A DNA stretch of 64,000 nucleotides from Paenibacillus sp. RC334 (GTDB taxonomy: Bacteria > Bacillota > Bacilli > Paenibacillales > Paenibacillaceae), in contig NZ_CP125370.1 of assembly GCF_030034735.1 (NCBI RefSeq), forward strand, positions 1,364,001 through 1,428,000, in the 5' to 3' direction. The translations under genes and the position numbers were made by a program. The notes beneath the pieces were generated by a model, which made no database searches, was not told the origin of the DNA, and worked only from the letters and a program-made list of their open reading frames with translations. Shown here piece after piece: positions 17,366-26,465 of the stretch. Every line of letters starts with the position of its first letter. The first letter of the stretch is position 1.

Positions 17366-17393
17366 GGAGGCGGGCTTGAATGCCCGCCTTTTG
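17366..17393 (+). terminator. Terminator after the His-rich gene
   Basis: GGCGGGC (17369-17375) pairs with GCCCGCC (17382-17388), followed by TTTTG. Confidence 0.85.
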
Positions 17394-17433
17394 CTACATA
17401 AGGATTGTGAAGAAATTCTAACATAAAAAATGC

Positions 17434-17462
17434 TTGCTCTAAAATAGGCGCTGTGCTATTCT
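17434..17462 (+). promoter_or_regulatory. Candidate promoter of the Tad operon
   Basis: TTGCTC (17434-17439) and TATTCT (17457-17462) are separated by 17 bp. Transcription would start near 17469, upstream of the leader hairpin at 17489-17541. Confidence 0.45.
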
Positions 17463-17488
17463 ACCAGTAAATAGATTGCACGTGACGG

Positions 17489-17541
17489 AAGCACCGTTCA
17501 CCAACCGTATGTATGTACGGTTTGATGAACGGTGCTTTTTT
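17489..17541 (+). terminator. Strong hairpin with U-run in the Tad operon leader (possible attenuator)
   Basis: AAGCACCGTTCA (17489-17500) pairs with TGAACGGTGCTT, with an inner AACCGTA/TGTACGGTT stem, followed at once by six T residues. It lies between the candidate promoter and the tadZ ribosome binding site (17555-17564), so it would terminate most transcripts unless read through. It cannot simply be the previous gene's terminator, because that gene has its own at 17366-17393. Confidence 0.65.
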
Positions 17542-17573
17542 GCGTTGTTGTTTTGGGGGAGGGGATGAGCGTC

Positions 17574-18731
17574 ATGATTCCGGTAAAAGTGGTTCTGGCT
17601 GTAGGTAGTCGGGATTATATCGAGCCACTGCTGAATTATGTACACGGAAGCGAGTACGCCAGAAGGCTGAGAGTAACGGCATTTTCGCAGCCGGAGGCAT
17701 TTCGCCAATACATGATGGAAACGGCTGGAATGAAAAAGCCGGATGTTGTGGTGGGTGAAGCCGCTTTTTTGAGTCTGTGGACAGATCGGGAAGCTTCTGA
17801 TATTCCTTGTCTGGTGCTACATGAGGGAGAACAGGTGAGCGAATACGGACAACCTTTATTAAAATATCAGCCCTTGTCTGAACTGGTGGGCTTTATTTTG
17901 GAAACGGTGAGACAGCGGACAAGTGGGCAGCAGAGCTTAAACAGCCGGGAAGGCGGAATGATTATTGGCATGGTTGCAGCCTCCGGCGGGCTGGGCAAGA
18001 CAACGGCCGCACTCAATATATCCAAGCAGCTGGGAAATGAGGGGTATTCGGTTTTTTATTTGAATTTGGAAACGGTGGATTCAAGTTCGTTATTCACAGG
18101 TTCCGGCAGTTCTAGTGAAGGAGAAGGAGAGGGGCTGTCCAGACTGCTTTATGATCTCAAGGCGATGGGACATAACGGAAATCCCTTATCTGTCGCTTCG
18201 TATTGTGTGCGCCGTTCTGAAATTCAGGCCGACACCTTTCAACCTGTCGATAACCGCAAGGAACTGATAGACATGACCTGTGATGAAGCGGTAGAGCTGA
18301 TTCGGACGATTGCCGAAAGTGGACAGTATGATGTCGTAATTGTAGATGGCGAGTCTGAAAATAGTGACCGGGCTCAAGCTGTGCTTAAAGCCAGTCATAG
18401 GCTGATTTGGCTGCTGGCTGACGATTTAATGAGCATGCACAAGTGCGGGCTATGGCTGGATGTTCTGGAAGCCACACAGCCGGAAGGACTTGAAGCCATG
18501 CTGACCAAAACCCGCTTTGTGGTGAACCGTTATATGGGAACTATGGTCAACTCGTTACCTCGGGATTTTATGGAGCTGAACGGGGCGCTGCCTTACATTC
18601 CTTCATGGAAGCAGATGCAGCATCGTGAGCTGCTGCTTAGTTCGCCGATTTATCAGCGGGAAATTCGCCAGCTGTGCCGCGAGCTGCTGAATGTGGAGAC
18701 TGTAACACAGCCGCCCGCTGCTTGGTCTTAA
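17574..18731 (+). CDS. tadZ: TadZ/CpaE-like pilus assembly ATPase
   Basis: About 385 aa. GGGGGAGGGG (17555-17564) touches the ATG at 17565 but is about 10 nt from the ATG at 17574, which is preferred. The N-terminal 120 residues resemble the receiver-like domain of CpaE/TadZ (VVLAVGSRDYIEPLLNYVHG). Residues about 135-370 form a MinD/ParA-type domain with the deviant Walker A MVAASGGLGKTTAALN and VVIVDGES. Family knowledge: TadZ localises the Tad machine at the membrane. It sits directly before the TadA ATPase gene (9 bp), as in other Tad loci. Confidence 0.88.
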   Translation: MIPVKVVLAVGSRDYIEPLLNYVHGSEYARRLRVTAFSQPEAFRQYMMETAGMKKPDVVVGEAAFLSLWTDREASDIPCLVLHEGEQVSEYGQPLLKYQPLSELVGFILETVRQRTSGQQSLNSREGGMIIGMVAASGGLGKTTAALNISKQLGNEGYSVFYLNLETVDSSSLFTGSGSSSEGEGEGLSRLLYDLKAMGHNGNPLSVASYCVRRSEIQADTFQPVDNRKELIDMTCDEAVELIRTIAESGQYDVVIVDGESENSDRAQAVLKASHRLIWLLADDLMSMHKCGLWLDVLEATQPEGLEAMLTKTRFVVNRYMGTMVNSLPRDFMELNGALPYIPSWKQMQHRELLLSSPIYQREIRQLCRELLNVETVTQPPAAWS

Positions 18732-18740
18732 AGGGGGCCG

Positions 18741-20042
18741 ATGAACATGAATGAAGAACGGTTTCGTGCACTACGAGCGGATATCCGGGGAGGCCTGGAC
18801 GTCACGTCCTCGGTAGGGGATGCAGAGTTAGTGCGGCATATTGAAAATCGAATTTTGCATGACACAGAGCTGGCAGGTTTGACCTCCAGAGAAAAGCATG
18901 CGCTGGTCCGTAAAATTTTTAATTCCTTCCGTGGGCTGGATGTGCTCCAGCCGTTGATCGATGATCCTACGGTTACGGAAATTATGATTAACAGTCATCG
19001 GGAAATTTTTGTGGAGCGGGCAGGTGAGGTGATCCAGGCACCCGATCAATTTGAATCCCGTGAGCGACTGGAGGATTTGATCCAGACGATTGTAGCCGGG
19101 GTGAACCGGATTGTGAATGAGTCTTCGCCGATTGTCGACGCCCGATTAAAGGATGGATCACGCGTAAATATTGTGCTACCGCCAGTAGCTCTCAAAGGGC
19201 CGACGATGACGATACGGAAGTTTCCCGAGCGTCCGATGACGATGGATGATTTGATACGAATGGGGGCGCTGGATGCAGAAGCCGCCCATATGCTCAAGGA
19301 CTTGGTACGTAGCAAGTACAACATTTTTATAAGCGGGGGTACGGGTTCCGGTAAAACCACCTTTCTGAATGCATTATCCCAGTTTATCCCGCCGTCGGAA
19401 CGGATTATTACGATTGAAGATTCGGCAGAGCTGCAAATTGTAACCGTCCCTAATCTGGTTTCCATGGAAACACGGAATGCCAACACCGAGGGCAAGGGCG
19501 AAATCACGATTCGTGATCTGATTCGTTCCTCCCTGCGTATGCGGCCCAATCGCATTGTGGTGGGTGAGGTCAGGGGGAGCGAGGCGTTGGATATGTTACA
19601 GGCGATGAACACAGGACATGATGGATCGTTATCGACGGGGCACGCGAATAATATTCGTGATATGGTCAGCAGATTGGAAACGATGGTACTGGGTGGGGCT
19701 GATCTTCCGCTTGGTGTGGTACGACAGCAGATCAGCTCGGCCATTGATATATTCGTGCATCTGTCACGATTGCGCGACAAATCCAGACGGGTGCTGGAAA
19801 TTAGCGAGGTAACTGGCTTTGAAAATGGTGAAGTGATACTCAATCCGCTCTATCGTTTTCAGGAGCGGGGGGAAAGTAAAGGACGCATCGTCGGAAGGCT
19901 GGAGTGTTGCGGTGAAGGTCTGCAGCATACGTTGAAGCTGCAAATGGCCGGGATGAAGCCGGAAAGCTGGAGCAGGGGGAAGCGTCGGTATGAAGCCAGG
20001 AAAAGCGGCTGTGAAGTCGGGGCAAGCATCCCGTCAGGCTAA
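18741..20042 (+). CDS. tadA: TadA/CpaF secretion ATPase
   Basis: 433 aa hexameric motor for Flp pilus assembly. Seen: Walker A SGGTGSGKTTFLNAL, the Asp/Glu box ITIEDSAELQI, Walker B IVVGEVRGSEALDML and the His box TGHDGSLSTGHANN. An N-terminal alpha-helical region precedes the ATPase core. A second ATG at 18747 is better spaced from AAGGGGG, so the first two residues are uncertain. The C-terminal 50 residues are variable and basic. The 3' end overlaps tadB by 53 nt. Confidence 0.95.
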   Translation: MNMNEERFRALRADIRGGLDVTSSVGDAELVRHIENRILHDTELAGLTSREKHALVRKIFNSFRGLDVLQPLIDDPTVTEIMINSHREIFVERAGEVIQAPDQFESRERLEDLIQTIVAGVNRIVNESSPIVDARLKDGSRVNIVLPPVALKGPTMTIRKFPERPMTMDDLIRMGALDAEAAHMLKDLVRSKYNIFISGGTGSGKTTFLNALSQFIPPSERIITIEDSAELQIVTVPNLVSMETRNANTEGKGEITIRDLIRSSLRMRPNRIVVGEVRGSEALDMLQAMNTGHDGSLSTGHANNIRDMVSRLETMVLGGADLPLGVVRQQISSAIDIFVHLSRLRDKSRRVLEISEVTGFENGEVILNPLYRFQERGESKGRIVGRLECCGEGLQHTLKLQMAGMKPESWSRGKRRYEARKSGCEVGASIPSG

Positions 20043-20787
20043 TTCTCTGCCGGACTATACGGTATATACACTGTCACCTGTGCAAAAAAGCCTGTGTATC
20101 CTCTTTAGTGGCGTGCTATTCGCGATGATCGGCTATCTTTTTTATCATCAATGGATATTGTCGTTGCTGTGCGCTGCTGGAGCTTTAGTGACGCCACGTT
20201 ATTTTCGTCAGCTTTTGCTGCAACGGCGCAGGTCGGCTCTAAGCATTCAATTCAAGCAGGCTTTATATTCGCTCTCGTCTTCCCTTTCGGCGGGAAGGTC
20301 GGTGGAGAACGGCTTTCGTGAAGCCGTGGAGGATTTAAGGCTACTTAGCCCGGAAGGAGATCATGATCTGATTTTTGAATTTAACATTATTACAGCCTAT
20401 CTGGAAATTGGACAACCTGTGGAGACGGCTTTGCAGGATTTTGCTCATCGGGCGCAGATGGAGGATATTACGAATTTTGCGGACGTGTTTGCAGCTTGCA
20501 AACGAACCGGGGGTGATCTGGTGGAGGTCGTGCGACGGGCTTCAAGTGTTATAGGGGAGAAGCTGGAAATTCAGCAAGAGATCGGTGTGATGATCGCGCA
20601 GAAACGTTTTGAATCGAGAGTTATGTTTGCGGCGCCTTTTTTGTTTGTACTGTTTATGACCATGACTGCGGGAGATTACATGATGCCGTTATACAGCGGG
20701 ACAGGTATGATTTTGTCTACCTTTTGCCTATTGGTGCTTGGTGGCTGTCTCGTGTGGATCAACCACATTATGAAGATTGAAGTGTAA
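19990..20787 (+). CDS. tadB: TadB-like inner-membrane platform protein (type II secretion F family)
   Basis: 265 aa. The ATG at 19990 lies within the tadA 3' end with GGGGGAAG upstream, indicating coupled translation. Two N-terminal membrane helices (LFSGVLFAMIGYLFYHQW...), a cytoplasmic T2SSF domain (QFKQALYSLSSSLSAGRSVENGF, DVFAACKRTGGDLVEVVRRA) and two C-terminal helices match TadB. With TadC it forms the membrane platform coupling TadA to pilin assembly. Confidence 0.92.
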   Translation: MKPGKAAVKSGQASRQANSLPDYTVYTLSPVQKSLCILFSGVLFAMIGYLFYHQWILSLLCAAGALVTPRYFRQLLLQRRRSALSIQFKQALYSLSSSLSAGRSVENGFREAVEDLRLLSPEGDHDLIFEFNIITAYLEIGQPVETALQDFAHRAQMEDITNFADVFAACKRTGGDLVEVVRRASSVIGEKLEIQQEIGVMIAQKRFESRVMFAAPFLFVLFMTMTAGDYMMPLYSGTGMILSTFCLLVLGGCLVWINHIMKIEV

Positions 20788-20798
20788 GGAGAGATAGC

Positions 20799-21677
20799 GT
20801 GGTGATATTGGTTTGTCTGGTCATGCTGGTTCTGCAAGTGGGAGGTTGGGTGGTGCTGAACCGGATATATGGTGCTAAGTATGCGAGCTTTCGTCATATG
20901 AAGCTGGAAGGACTGCGGCTGCAAAGGCTCTCGGTTCCTTTCGTACACATGATCCATGCTTCACGTGCCGCCCAAAGACTGCCTTTACTGATGTTCAAGC
21001 TACAGCGCTCGGTACAAAAGCTGTACGGTATGCGCAACAGCGGGGAGAAAACGATGATTTTTTTAGCTGAGATGCTCTGCTACGGATACTTGATGGTCGC
21101 TGGTGGAGCTTTAATATCGCTCATGATGGGCGGGGATACGACCGGGCTGGTGCTCGGATTAGGGCTGGGTATTCTGGTGCCTATCGCGTTGGTCAAGGAT
21201 TTGCACGGGAAGGTACAGAAGCGGGATCAGCAAATTTTAATGGAGTTACCTGAATTGCTGAGTAAAATCATGCTTTTGGTCGGTGCAGGCGAGACGGTAC
21301 AGCGGGCATTGCTTCATTGCGTGGAGCGCAAAGGGGCGGATACGGTACATCCGTTGTATCGGGAGCTGCGTCAGACGGTGGGGGAATTGGAAAGTGGCTA
21401 TTCCTTTCAACAGGCATTTGAGCATTTGAGCAAGCGCTGCGGCATTCAGGAAATGACGGTGTTTACGACAACGGTGTTGCTGAATATGAGACGCGGCGGA
21501 AGCGATTTTGTGATGGCTTTACGTGAGTTGTCCCAGACGTTATGGAGCAAGCGGACTTCGATTAGCCGCACAAGAGGAGAGCAGGCTTCATCTAAGCTGG
21601 TATTTCCGATGGCGCTGATTTTGCTAACGGTTATTGTGCTGGTGGGTGCTCCCGCTTTAATGATGATGAATATGTAG
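20799..21677 (+). CDS. tadC: TadC-like inner-membrane platform protein
   Basis: 292 aa, GTG start at 20799 after AAGGAGAG. T2SSF domain with LPELLSKIMLLVGAGETVQRAL and FSVFTTTVLLNMRRGG-like signatures (seen as MTVFTTTVLLNMRRGGSDFV), flanked by hydrophobic helices. Paralogous to tadB in arrangement: two helices, a cytoplasmic domain, and a terminal helix. 11 bp after tadB and 13 bp before the pilin gene. Confidence 0.92.
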   Translation: MVILVCLVMLVLQVGGWVVLNRIYGAKYASFRHMKLEGLRLQRLSVPFVHMIHASRAAQRLPLLMFKLQRSVQKLYGMRNSGEKTMIFLAEMLCYGYLMVAGGALISLMMGGDTTGLVLGLGLGILVPIALVKDLHGKVQKRDQQILMELPELLSKIMLLVGAGETVQRALLHCVERKGADTVHPLYRELRQTVGELESGYSFQQAFEHLSKRCGIQEMTVFTTTVLLNMRRGGSDFVMALRELSQTLWSKRTSISRTRGEQASSKLVFPMALILLTVIVLVGAPALMMMNM

Positions 21678-21690
21678 GAGGAATACAACG

Positions 21691-21882
21691 ATGATGACAT
21701 TAGTAACAGGCAGTATTCGTAAATTGTACAAGGATGAAGACGGTTTGGGTACGTTGGAAATGATTCTGATTATCGCGATTCTGATTGCGGTGGCGATTAT
21801 TTTCAAGGATCAGATCAAGAAGATTGTAGAAGGTCTGTTGAAAAAAGCGGATAAAAAGAGCAACGACTTCATGGATTCATAA
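21691..21882 (+). CDS. flp: Flp-type (type IVb) major pilin
   Basis: 63 aa. A short leader ends in DEDG, followed by LGTLEMILIIAILIAVAIIF. Cleavage after Gly gives a mature N-terminus with Glu at +5, the hallmark of type IV prepilins processed by a TadV/CpaA peptidase. The remainder is one helix plus a Lys-rich tail (KKADKKSNDFMDS), matching Firmicute Flp1-like pilins. RBS AGGAGG at spacing 8-9. The stop overlaps the next ATG by 1 nt (TAATG). Confidence 0.92.
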   Translation: MMTLVTGSIRKLYKDEDGLGTLEMILIIAILIAVAIIFKDQIKKIVEGLLKKADKKSNDFMDS

Positions 21883-22550
21883 TGCTGCGCAATTTGGCAC
21901 ACAAAGAAGAAGGGAGCTTCTCATTGGAAGCTTCCCTCGTCTTTCCCATACTGTTGCTGGTCATTTTTGTGATGTTATTTTTTTGCCTGTACATATATCA
22001 AAAATCCATCTTGGTGCAGGTCGCTTCTACTGCTTCGGAACGAGCCGCTTATAGCTGGGATAACAGCTTCAAGGAACCGCGTACAGGCGCATTTGCCCAA
22101 GGCCAACGGGATTCGCTTTATTGGCGTTTGAAGGATGATGTGATGCTGGGAGCTTTGTTTGGTTGGGCTGGAGCTAATAATCGGGCAAGTGTGCAGGTGC
22201 CCGGTGGCGGTGGGGGAGGCGATTTGCCTGCTCAGAAGCTGTCGAATGCCGAGAGAGGCATGCCTGCCGGTATGCAAGGACAGATGACGTATGAGAACAG
22301 CCTGATCAGCCGCAAGGTGACGACGGAGCTGAATAAAATAGTGAAAGTGCCTTTGCTGAATCAGTTTCTGGATCAGACGGATTTGCAGGGGACCATGAGC
22401 TCAGGGGTAGTGGAGCCTGTGGAATGGATTCGCACGGTGGAGCTGACTCGATATTATGGAGCAAAGTTTATGGGCAGAGGATCAGGGGAAAAGGTAAACC
22501 CGGCAGTTGCAGGACAAGTATTGACGCAATATGGACAGAACGGTCAGTAA
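21882..22550 (+). CDS. tadE: TadE-like pseudopilin
   Basis: 222 aa. The N-terminal prepilin-like segment EEGSFSLEASLVFPILLLVI has Gly before and Glu five residues after the cleavage point, plus the (S)LEASLVFP motif of TadE. The extracytoplasmic part contains a glycine-rich stretch (PGGGGGGDLPAQ). TadE proteins are minor pilins needed for Flp pilus assembly. Translationally coupled to flp. Confidence 0.88.
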   Translation: MLRNLAHKEEGSFSLEASLVFPILLLVIFVMLFFCLYIYQKSILVQVASTASERAAYSWDNSFKEPRTGAFAQGQRDSLYWRLKDDVMLGALFGWAGANNRASVQVPGGGGGGDLPAQKLSNAERGMPAGMQGQMTYENSLISRKVTTELNKIVKVPLLNQFLDQTDLQGTMSSGVVEPVEWIRTVELTRYYGAKFMGRGSGEKVNPAVAGQVLTQYGQNGQ

Positions 22551-22589
22551 GAAGCGGGGAACGCGAATGGACTGGAAAGGAGGAAGCGG

Positions 22590-24806
22590 GTGTTTGGAAG
22601 AGGACGTAATGCAAAGGATGGAGAGTCAGGTGCCGTCACGGTTTTTTTGATTCTGATTTTGGCGGTCATGTTCGGCTTCATTGCTGTTTTTATTGATTAT
22701 GCACGAATTGCTGCGCTACATGTGCAAACCGAACGGTTGACCCATGCGGCGGTTCGTTCAGTCATGTCTGCCTATGATCCAACATTGCAACAGGATTACG
22801 GTCTGTTTGCTTATGGTGAGAGCAGCGGAGAACAAATTATGGTCAAAGTGCTGAATGACAGCGCCAAGCGTACGTCGCGGGCAGACACACTGCCGCTTAT
22901 GAATATGAAGCTGGAGTCAAGCTCTTTGCATATGGAAAGAGAGCTTGGTAAATATGCCATATTTAATGAGCAGATTCGAGAAGAAATGAAGTATAAAGCG
23001 CCTGTCGATTTTACAGTGGAAGTGCTGGAAAAGCTGAAGCCGCTCTCTCAGAACATGAAAGAGGCCTCGCATACGGTTGATTTGCTGAAACGGCTGCAAA
23101 AGCTGTATGACAAACGTGAGGCCAAGCTGGATGACATGCTGGAAAAGCAGCGTGAGGCAGGAGCTTATATGGAAGAGGTTCGCAAACGGATTATTAAACA
23201 GAGGGGTGCGTATATCCCCAATCAGTATATTTGGGATTCGCTTGAGGTTGTAGCCGATATTGCCGCCCAATATAAGCATTACGTGCATGTGTATGAGGAT
23301 AATAAAAAGAGTGTAGACGACGTTAAAATCATGCAGATCGAGAAATATGCGAGCAGGGCGAGATTGGCACTTGATCGTCTGGGCCAAGCCATGACCAAGG
23401 TAGGAAAAGAGCATGATGAGCTGCTTGTAGAGGCTAAGGAGCCGCTGAATGAAGCCAGGCAAATTAACGAAGAGATGCGTCAAGTCATTGCTCAATATAA
23501 ACAGAGAGCTGCCAATGCAGGGTATGATGAGGTTTCCGCAGCCCCTACTCCGAGTGGAGGCAGCTCCAGTGCTGATCCGTCTGTAGGAAGCGCAAGGCAG
23601 AAGGCCGACGATTTATTGATTCCAGATAAGGAATTTGATCAGATGGAAGCGACTATAGAAAAGCAGCGAACGGCTATTCATACGGTTAACAACAGATTAA
23701 CGAGTGTGATCCGCACATTATCCTTTTATACAGATCCGAATTTCAATACAGATATGTTCAGACAAGAAGTGATCTCAACGCTCAAGGAAATGGATCAATA
23801 CTTGAATGCGTATGCCTGGTCGGGACCTTCTAATGTACTCGATGATGAAGCCAGAGCAATGGACACGCGACGCGGACCTGATAAAGAACGCAAAAAAATG
23901 GAAAAAGAGGCGAAGAACAAGCTCAAGCAAGCCTATCGGATCATTGAAATGCTTTCAAAAGGTACGCAAGGTGCCGGACAATTTCAAAAGTTGGAGCAGT
24001 ATTACGATGAAAGTATTTCTTTTAACCAGTCTGCATCCAGCCCGTCTGTATCGGCTGATTTGTCCTATGACACCTATGATGCGGCAGGAGCTTCCATGGA
24101 CAGTATGGATGGTCTATACGGGGCAGCATCCGGCTTGCTGACGCAAATGGGTGATGAATTTTTCCAGAATGAATATGCGCTCTCATACTTTAATCACGTG
24201 GATTTTAGTCGATTTGGCAGTTTAGCCGGATCAGGCAGAAGTGTGGGAAACGCAGCGCAAATTTTGGGAGACCAACTGGAGTTGAATAATCAGGAGGTCG
24301 AGTACATTCTGTACGGTTTCCATAATCCGACCGGAAACCTGGCCTCCGCTTATGGCGAGATTTTTGCCATGAGGCTGGCCATTCGTACGATGGAGGGATT
24401 GGTCAAAAATAGCTCCAAAGGCAATCCGTTGGTCGTTTTGGCGGCAGCTCTTCTATATGGGGTAGAGAAGGCGATTGAAGATATGATTATGCTGGCCCAG
24501 AAGGGGTATGTGCCTTTGTCTGATTTTCTTAAATTTCGAATGACGTACAAGGATCATTTGCGATTGTTCTTGATGCTCCATAGCAATAATGAACGCAAAA
24601 TGTCCCGCATGCTGGCCCTGATTCGCCTGAATACTGATGTCAATCCTGCTGAACGGCAAACGTATGCAAGGGGAGAGGTTAAGAACGGGATGAGGCTGTT
24701 GTTTTTACCTGGGGTGATGAAGATGCTGGGCACTGCCTCAGAGGAAGGCGAAAGCATTAAGGGAAGTGTGTACTATGTTACTAAAACAGCCCATTTTTCT
24801 TATTAA
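22590..24806 (+). CDS. DUF5702 / TadG-like large Tad-locus membrane protein
   Basis: 738 aa, GTG start at 22590 after AAAGGAGG. The N-terminus SGAVTVFLILILAVMFGFIA is a single helix with the AVTVFL motif of DUF5702 proteins in Firmicute Tad loci; TadG proteins begin similarly. A very long extracytoplasmic helical and coiled-coil-rich region follows (residues about 100-480, many E/K/Q heptads), with a Ser/Pro linker around 320-340. Likely an envelope-spanning or pilus-associated component; exact role unknown. It overlaps the next gene by 32 nt. Confidence 0.82.
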   Translation: MFGRGRNAKDGESGAVTVFLILILAVMFGFIAVFIDYARIAALHVQTERLTHAAVRSVMSAYDPTLQQDYGLFAYGESSGEQIMVKVLNDSAKRTSRADTLPLMNMKLESSSLHMERELGKYAIFNEQIREEMKYKAPVDFTVEVLEKLKPLSQNMKEASHTVDLLKRLQKLYDKREAKLDDMLEKQREAGAYMEEVRKRIIKQRGAYIPNQYIWDSLEVVADIAAQYKHYVHVYEDNKKSVDDVKIMQIEKYASRARLALDRLGQAMTKVGKEHDELLVEAKEPLNEARQINEEMRQVIAQYKQRAANAGYDEVSAAPTPSGGSSSADPSVGSARQKADDLLIPDKEFDQMEATIEKQRTAIHTVNNRLTSVIRTLSFYTDPNFNTDMFRQEVISTLKEMDQYLNAYAWSGPSNVLDDEARAMDTRRGPDKERKKMEKEAKNKLKQAYRIIEMLSKGTQGAGQFQKLEQYYDESISFNQSASSPSVSADLSYDTYDAAGASMDSMDGLYGAASGLLTQMGDEFFQNEYALSYFNHVDFSRFGSLAGSGRSVGNAAQILGDQLELNNQEVEYILYGFHNPTGNLASAYGEIFAMRLAIRTMEGLVKNSSKGNPLVVLAAALLYGVEKAIEDMIMLAQKGYVPLSDFLKFRMTYKDHLRLFLMLHSNNERKMSRMLALIRLNTDVNPAERQTYARGEVKNGMRLLFLPGVMKMLGTASEEGESIKGSVYYVTKTAHFSY

Positions 24807-25770
24807 TCGGTATTTACAGCGGATTGGGGGACGGAGTTGCCGTGAACAAGGAAGTATCGTTTTAGAGGCGTCGCTGGTGTTGCCGTTGTTTCTGTTTTTT
24901 ATTATTTTTCTGATTTATATGGTACAGATGACGCTGGTATCTACGGCCTTGCAGACCACCGCTTCAGAAGCGGTTAAACAGGTTTCGGCTAAAATCTATC
25001 CGGTGTCTCTGGCTGTGGATGCGGCATCTGCGAAAATAGATGCAGTTCGCCAACCGCTGGATGAGCTGCCCAAGTTATCTGTGAGTGAATATGCAAGCCA
25101 ATTCGCTGCCCAACTGCCACCTCCCATCGGTGATTGGGTAGAAAGCGCTGTGCAGGGGGGCAAAAAGCCCATGGAAGAGTTACGAGGACGCTTGACGGAA
25201 GCCGTACTTGATCCTGCTCTAAAGCCGCTCTTAAAGCCTTTTATAGAGGATAGCATTCTGGAGTACGACCGTATACACGTAACGAGCGTGCATGTGCCGT
25301 CTCTTACGGGAACTAAGGACCCTTATTTTAGGGTTGAGCTGTCTTACGAGCTGCCGATGAAGGTTCCTTTTCTGTATCGTAGTATTGTGCTCCAAGCGGC
25401 GGCAGAGGAACGTCTTTGGATCGGTGATACGGGAGAGGGAGCAGGTACAGGAGATGCTACAGCGGCTAAGGATGCGCAGGGTTCCATACAACTGCTTGCC
25501 AAGCCTGAGCCTGCTGTGAAGGGTATATACAATTTGATCAAGGCCAAGGTGGAACCTGGAACGTCTGCTAATCTTTCTGTACTTTATAAGTCGGGTCAAA
25601 GCACGGCTCAACACTTGGGCTGGACCTCTGCCGATGCGGACGGGATTATTGAATGGAACTGGTTTGTAGGTACAAATACGACACCCGGTCAATGGAGCTT
25701 TGTGATCGAAACGGAGGATGGACAACGTATCGAGGTTCCATTTTCGGTGGAGAAGACGGCGGACGGATAG
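24775..25770 (+). CDS. TadE-like pseudopilin fused to a C-terminal Ig-like domain
   Basis: 331 aa from the ATG at 24775 (AAGGGA 9 nt upstream); GTG at 24766 is possible. The prepilin segment REQGSIVLEASLVLPLFLFF has Gly-Ser cleavage and Glu+5. The middle is an extracytoplasmic helical domain. Residues about 256-331 (IKAKVEPGTSANLSVLYKSG, then SADADGIIEWNWFVGTNTTP) match a secreted beta-sandwich module found at the C-terminus of Firmicute exported proteins (pattern KTADANGxxSWxWxVGTNTTPG). This fusion would place an Ig-like domain on a minor pilin, possibly at the tip. The role is inference. Confidence 0.82.
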   Translation: MLLKQPIFLINRYLQRIGGRSCREQGSIVLEASLVLPLFLFFIIFLIYMVQMTLVSTALQTTASEAVKQVSAKIYPVSLAVDAASAKIDAVRQPLDELPKLSVSEYASQFAAQLPPPIGDWVESAVQGGKKPMEELRGRLTEAVLDPALKPLLKPFIEDSILEYDRIHVTSVHVPSLTGTKDPYFRVELSYELPMKVPFLYRSIVLQAAAEERLWIGDTGEGAGTGDATAAKDAQGSIQLLAKPEPAVKGIYNLIKAKVEPGTSANLSVLYKSGQSTAQHLGWTSADADGIIEWNWFVGTNTTPGQWSFVIETEDGQRIEVPFSVEKTADG

Positions 25771-25887
25771 AGGAACACAGATGGTTCGCCATAGCACGGA
25801 TATATGGGAACGATGCGAATAGGTAGAGAAAATAACGACGGAAAAGGTTTGAAACGCTTCGTGCTTATCATTAAGGGGGGAATTGCA

Positions 25888-26400
25888 TTGACGTGGATGT
25901 ATATCGTATGTGGTGTTTTGCTGGCGATTGCACTGGTCACGGATTTACGTAGTATGAAAATTCCTAACAAGCTTACGCTGCCCGGCATGGCGATGGGCTT
26001 GCTGTTTAATACGGTGTTTGGGGGCTGGCATGGATTTTTATTTGCAGCAGCTGGATTGGGGACGGGATTCGGCTTCATGTTGATTCTGTACTGGATGGGA
26101 GCTGTCGGTGCAGGCGATGTGAAGCTGTTTGGCTTGATCGGAGCATGGACGGGGGCTGCTTTTGCATGGCAGTCGGCTCTCTATTCGATTTTTTTCGCGG
26201 GTATTATTGGTTTGGTGATCCTGCTGTGGAGACGGGAAACCATGATGAGATTGCGGCGTGTGGCTTTTAATCTGGGAGGATTCTTTCTGTTTCGCAGCGG
26301 CAAGGCGCTGACGAACGGGAGGGAGGCACACCTCAGGTTTCCTTTTATGACCGCTGTCATTCCGGGAGCGATCAGCGCTTATCTTTACTTTTTGCCATAA
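25888..26400 (+). CDS. tadV: TadV/CpaA-type prepilin peptidase (A24 family)
   Basis: 170 aa aspartic membrane protease that cleaves the leader of Flp and TadE-type prepilins. Start is TTG at 25888, 7 nt after GGGGGG; longer open frames upstream lack an RBS. Catalytic aspartates are visible in LVTDLRSMKIPN and GAGDVKLFG. About six membrane helices. No N-methylation domain, as is normal for the short Tad peptidases. Confidence 0.93.
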   Translation: MTWMYIVCGVLLAIALVTDLRSMKIPNKLTLPGMAMGLLFNTVFGGWHGFLFAAAGLGTGFGFMLILYWMGAVGAGDVKLFGLIGAWTGAAFAWQSALYSIFFAGIIGLVILLWRRETMMRLRRVAFNLGGFFLFRSGKALTNGREAHLRFPFMTAVIPGAISAYLYFLP

Positions 26401-26465
26401 CAGGTTCGGTTAGGTAGATAGCATGGTACTCACGGAGATCGGGAAAATGCTAAGGAGGTCATGAT

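Noticed and set aside
17574..18731. Chromosome-partition ParA/Soj
   Set aside because: The ATPase has a divergent Walker A, a receiver-like N-terminus and sits directly before tadA, which fits TadZ/CpaE.
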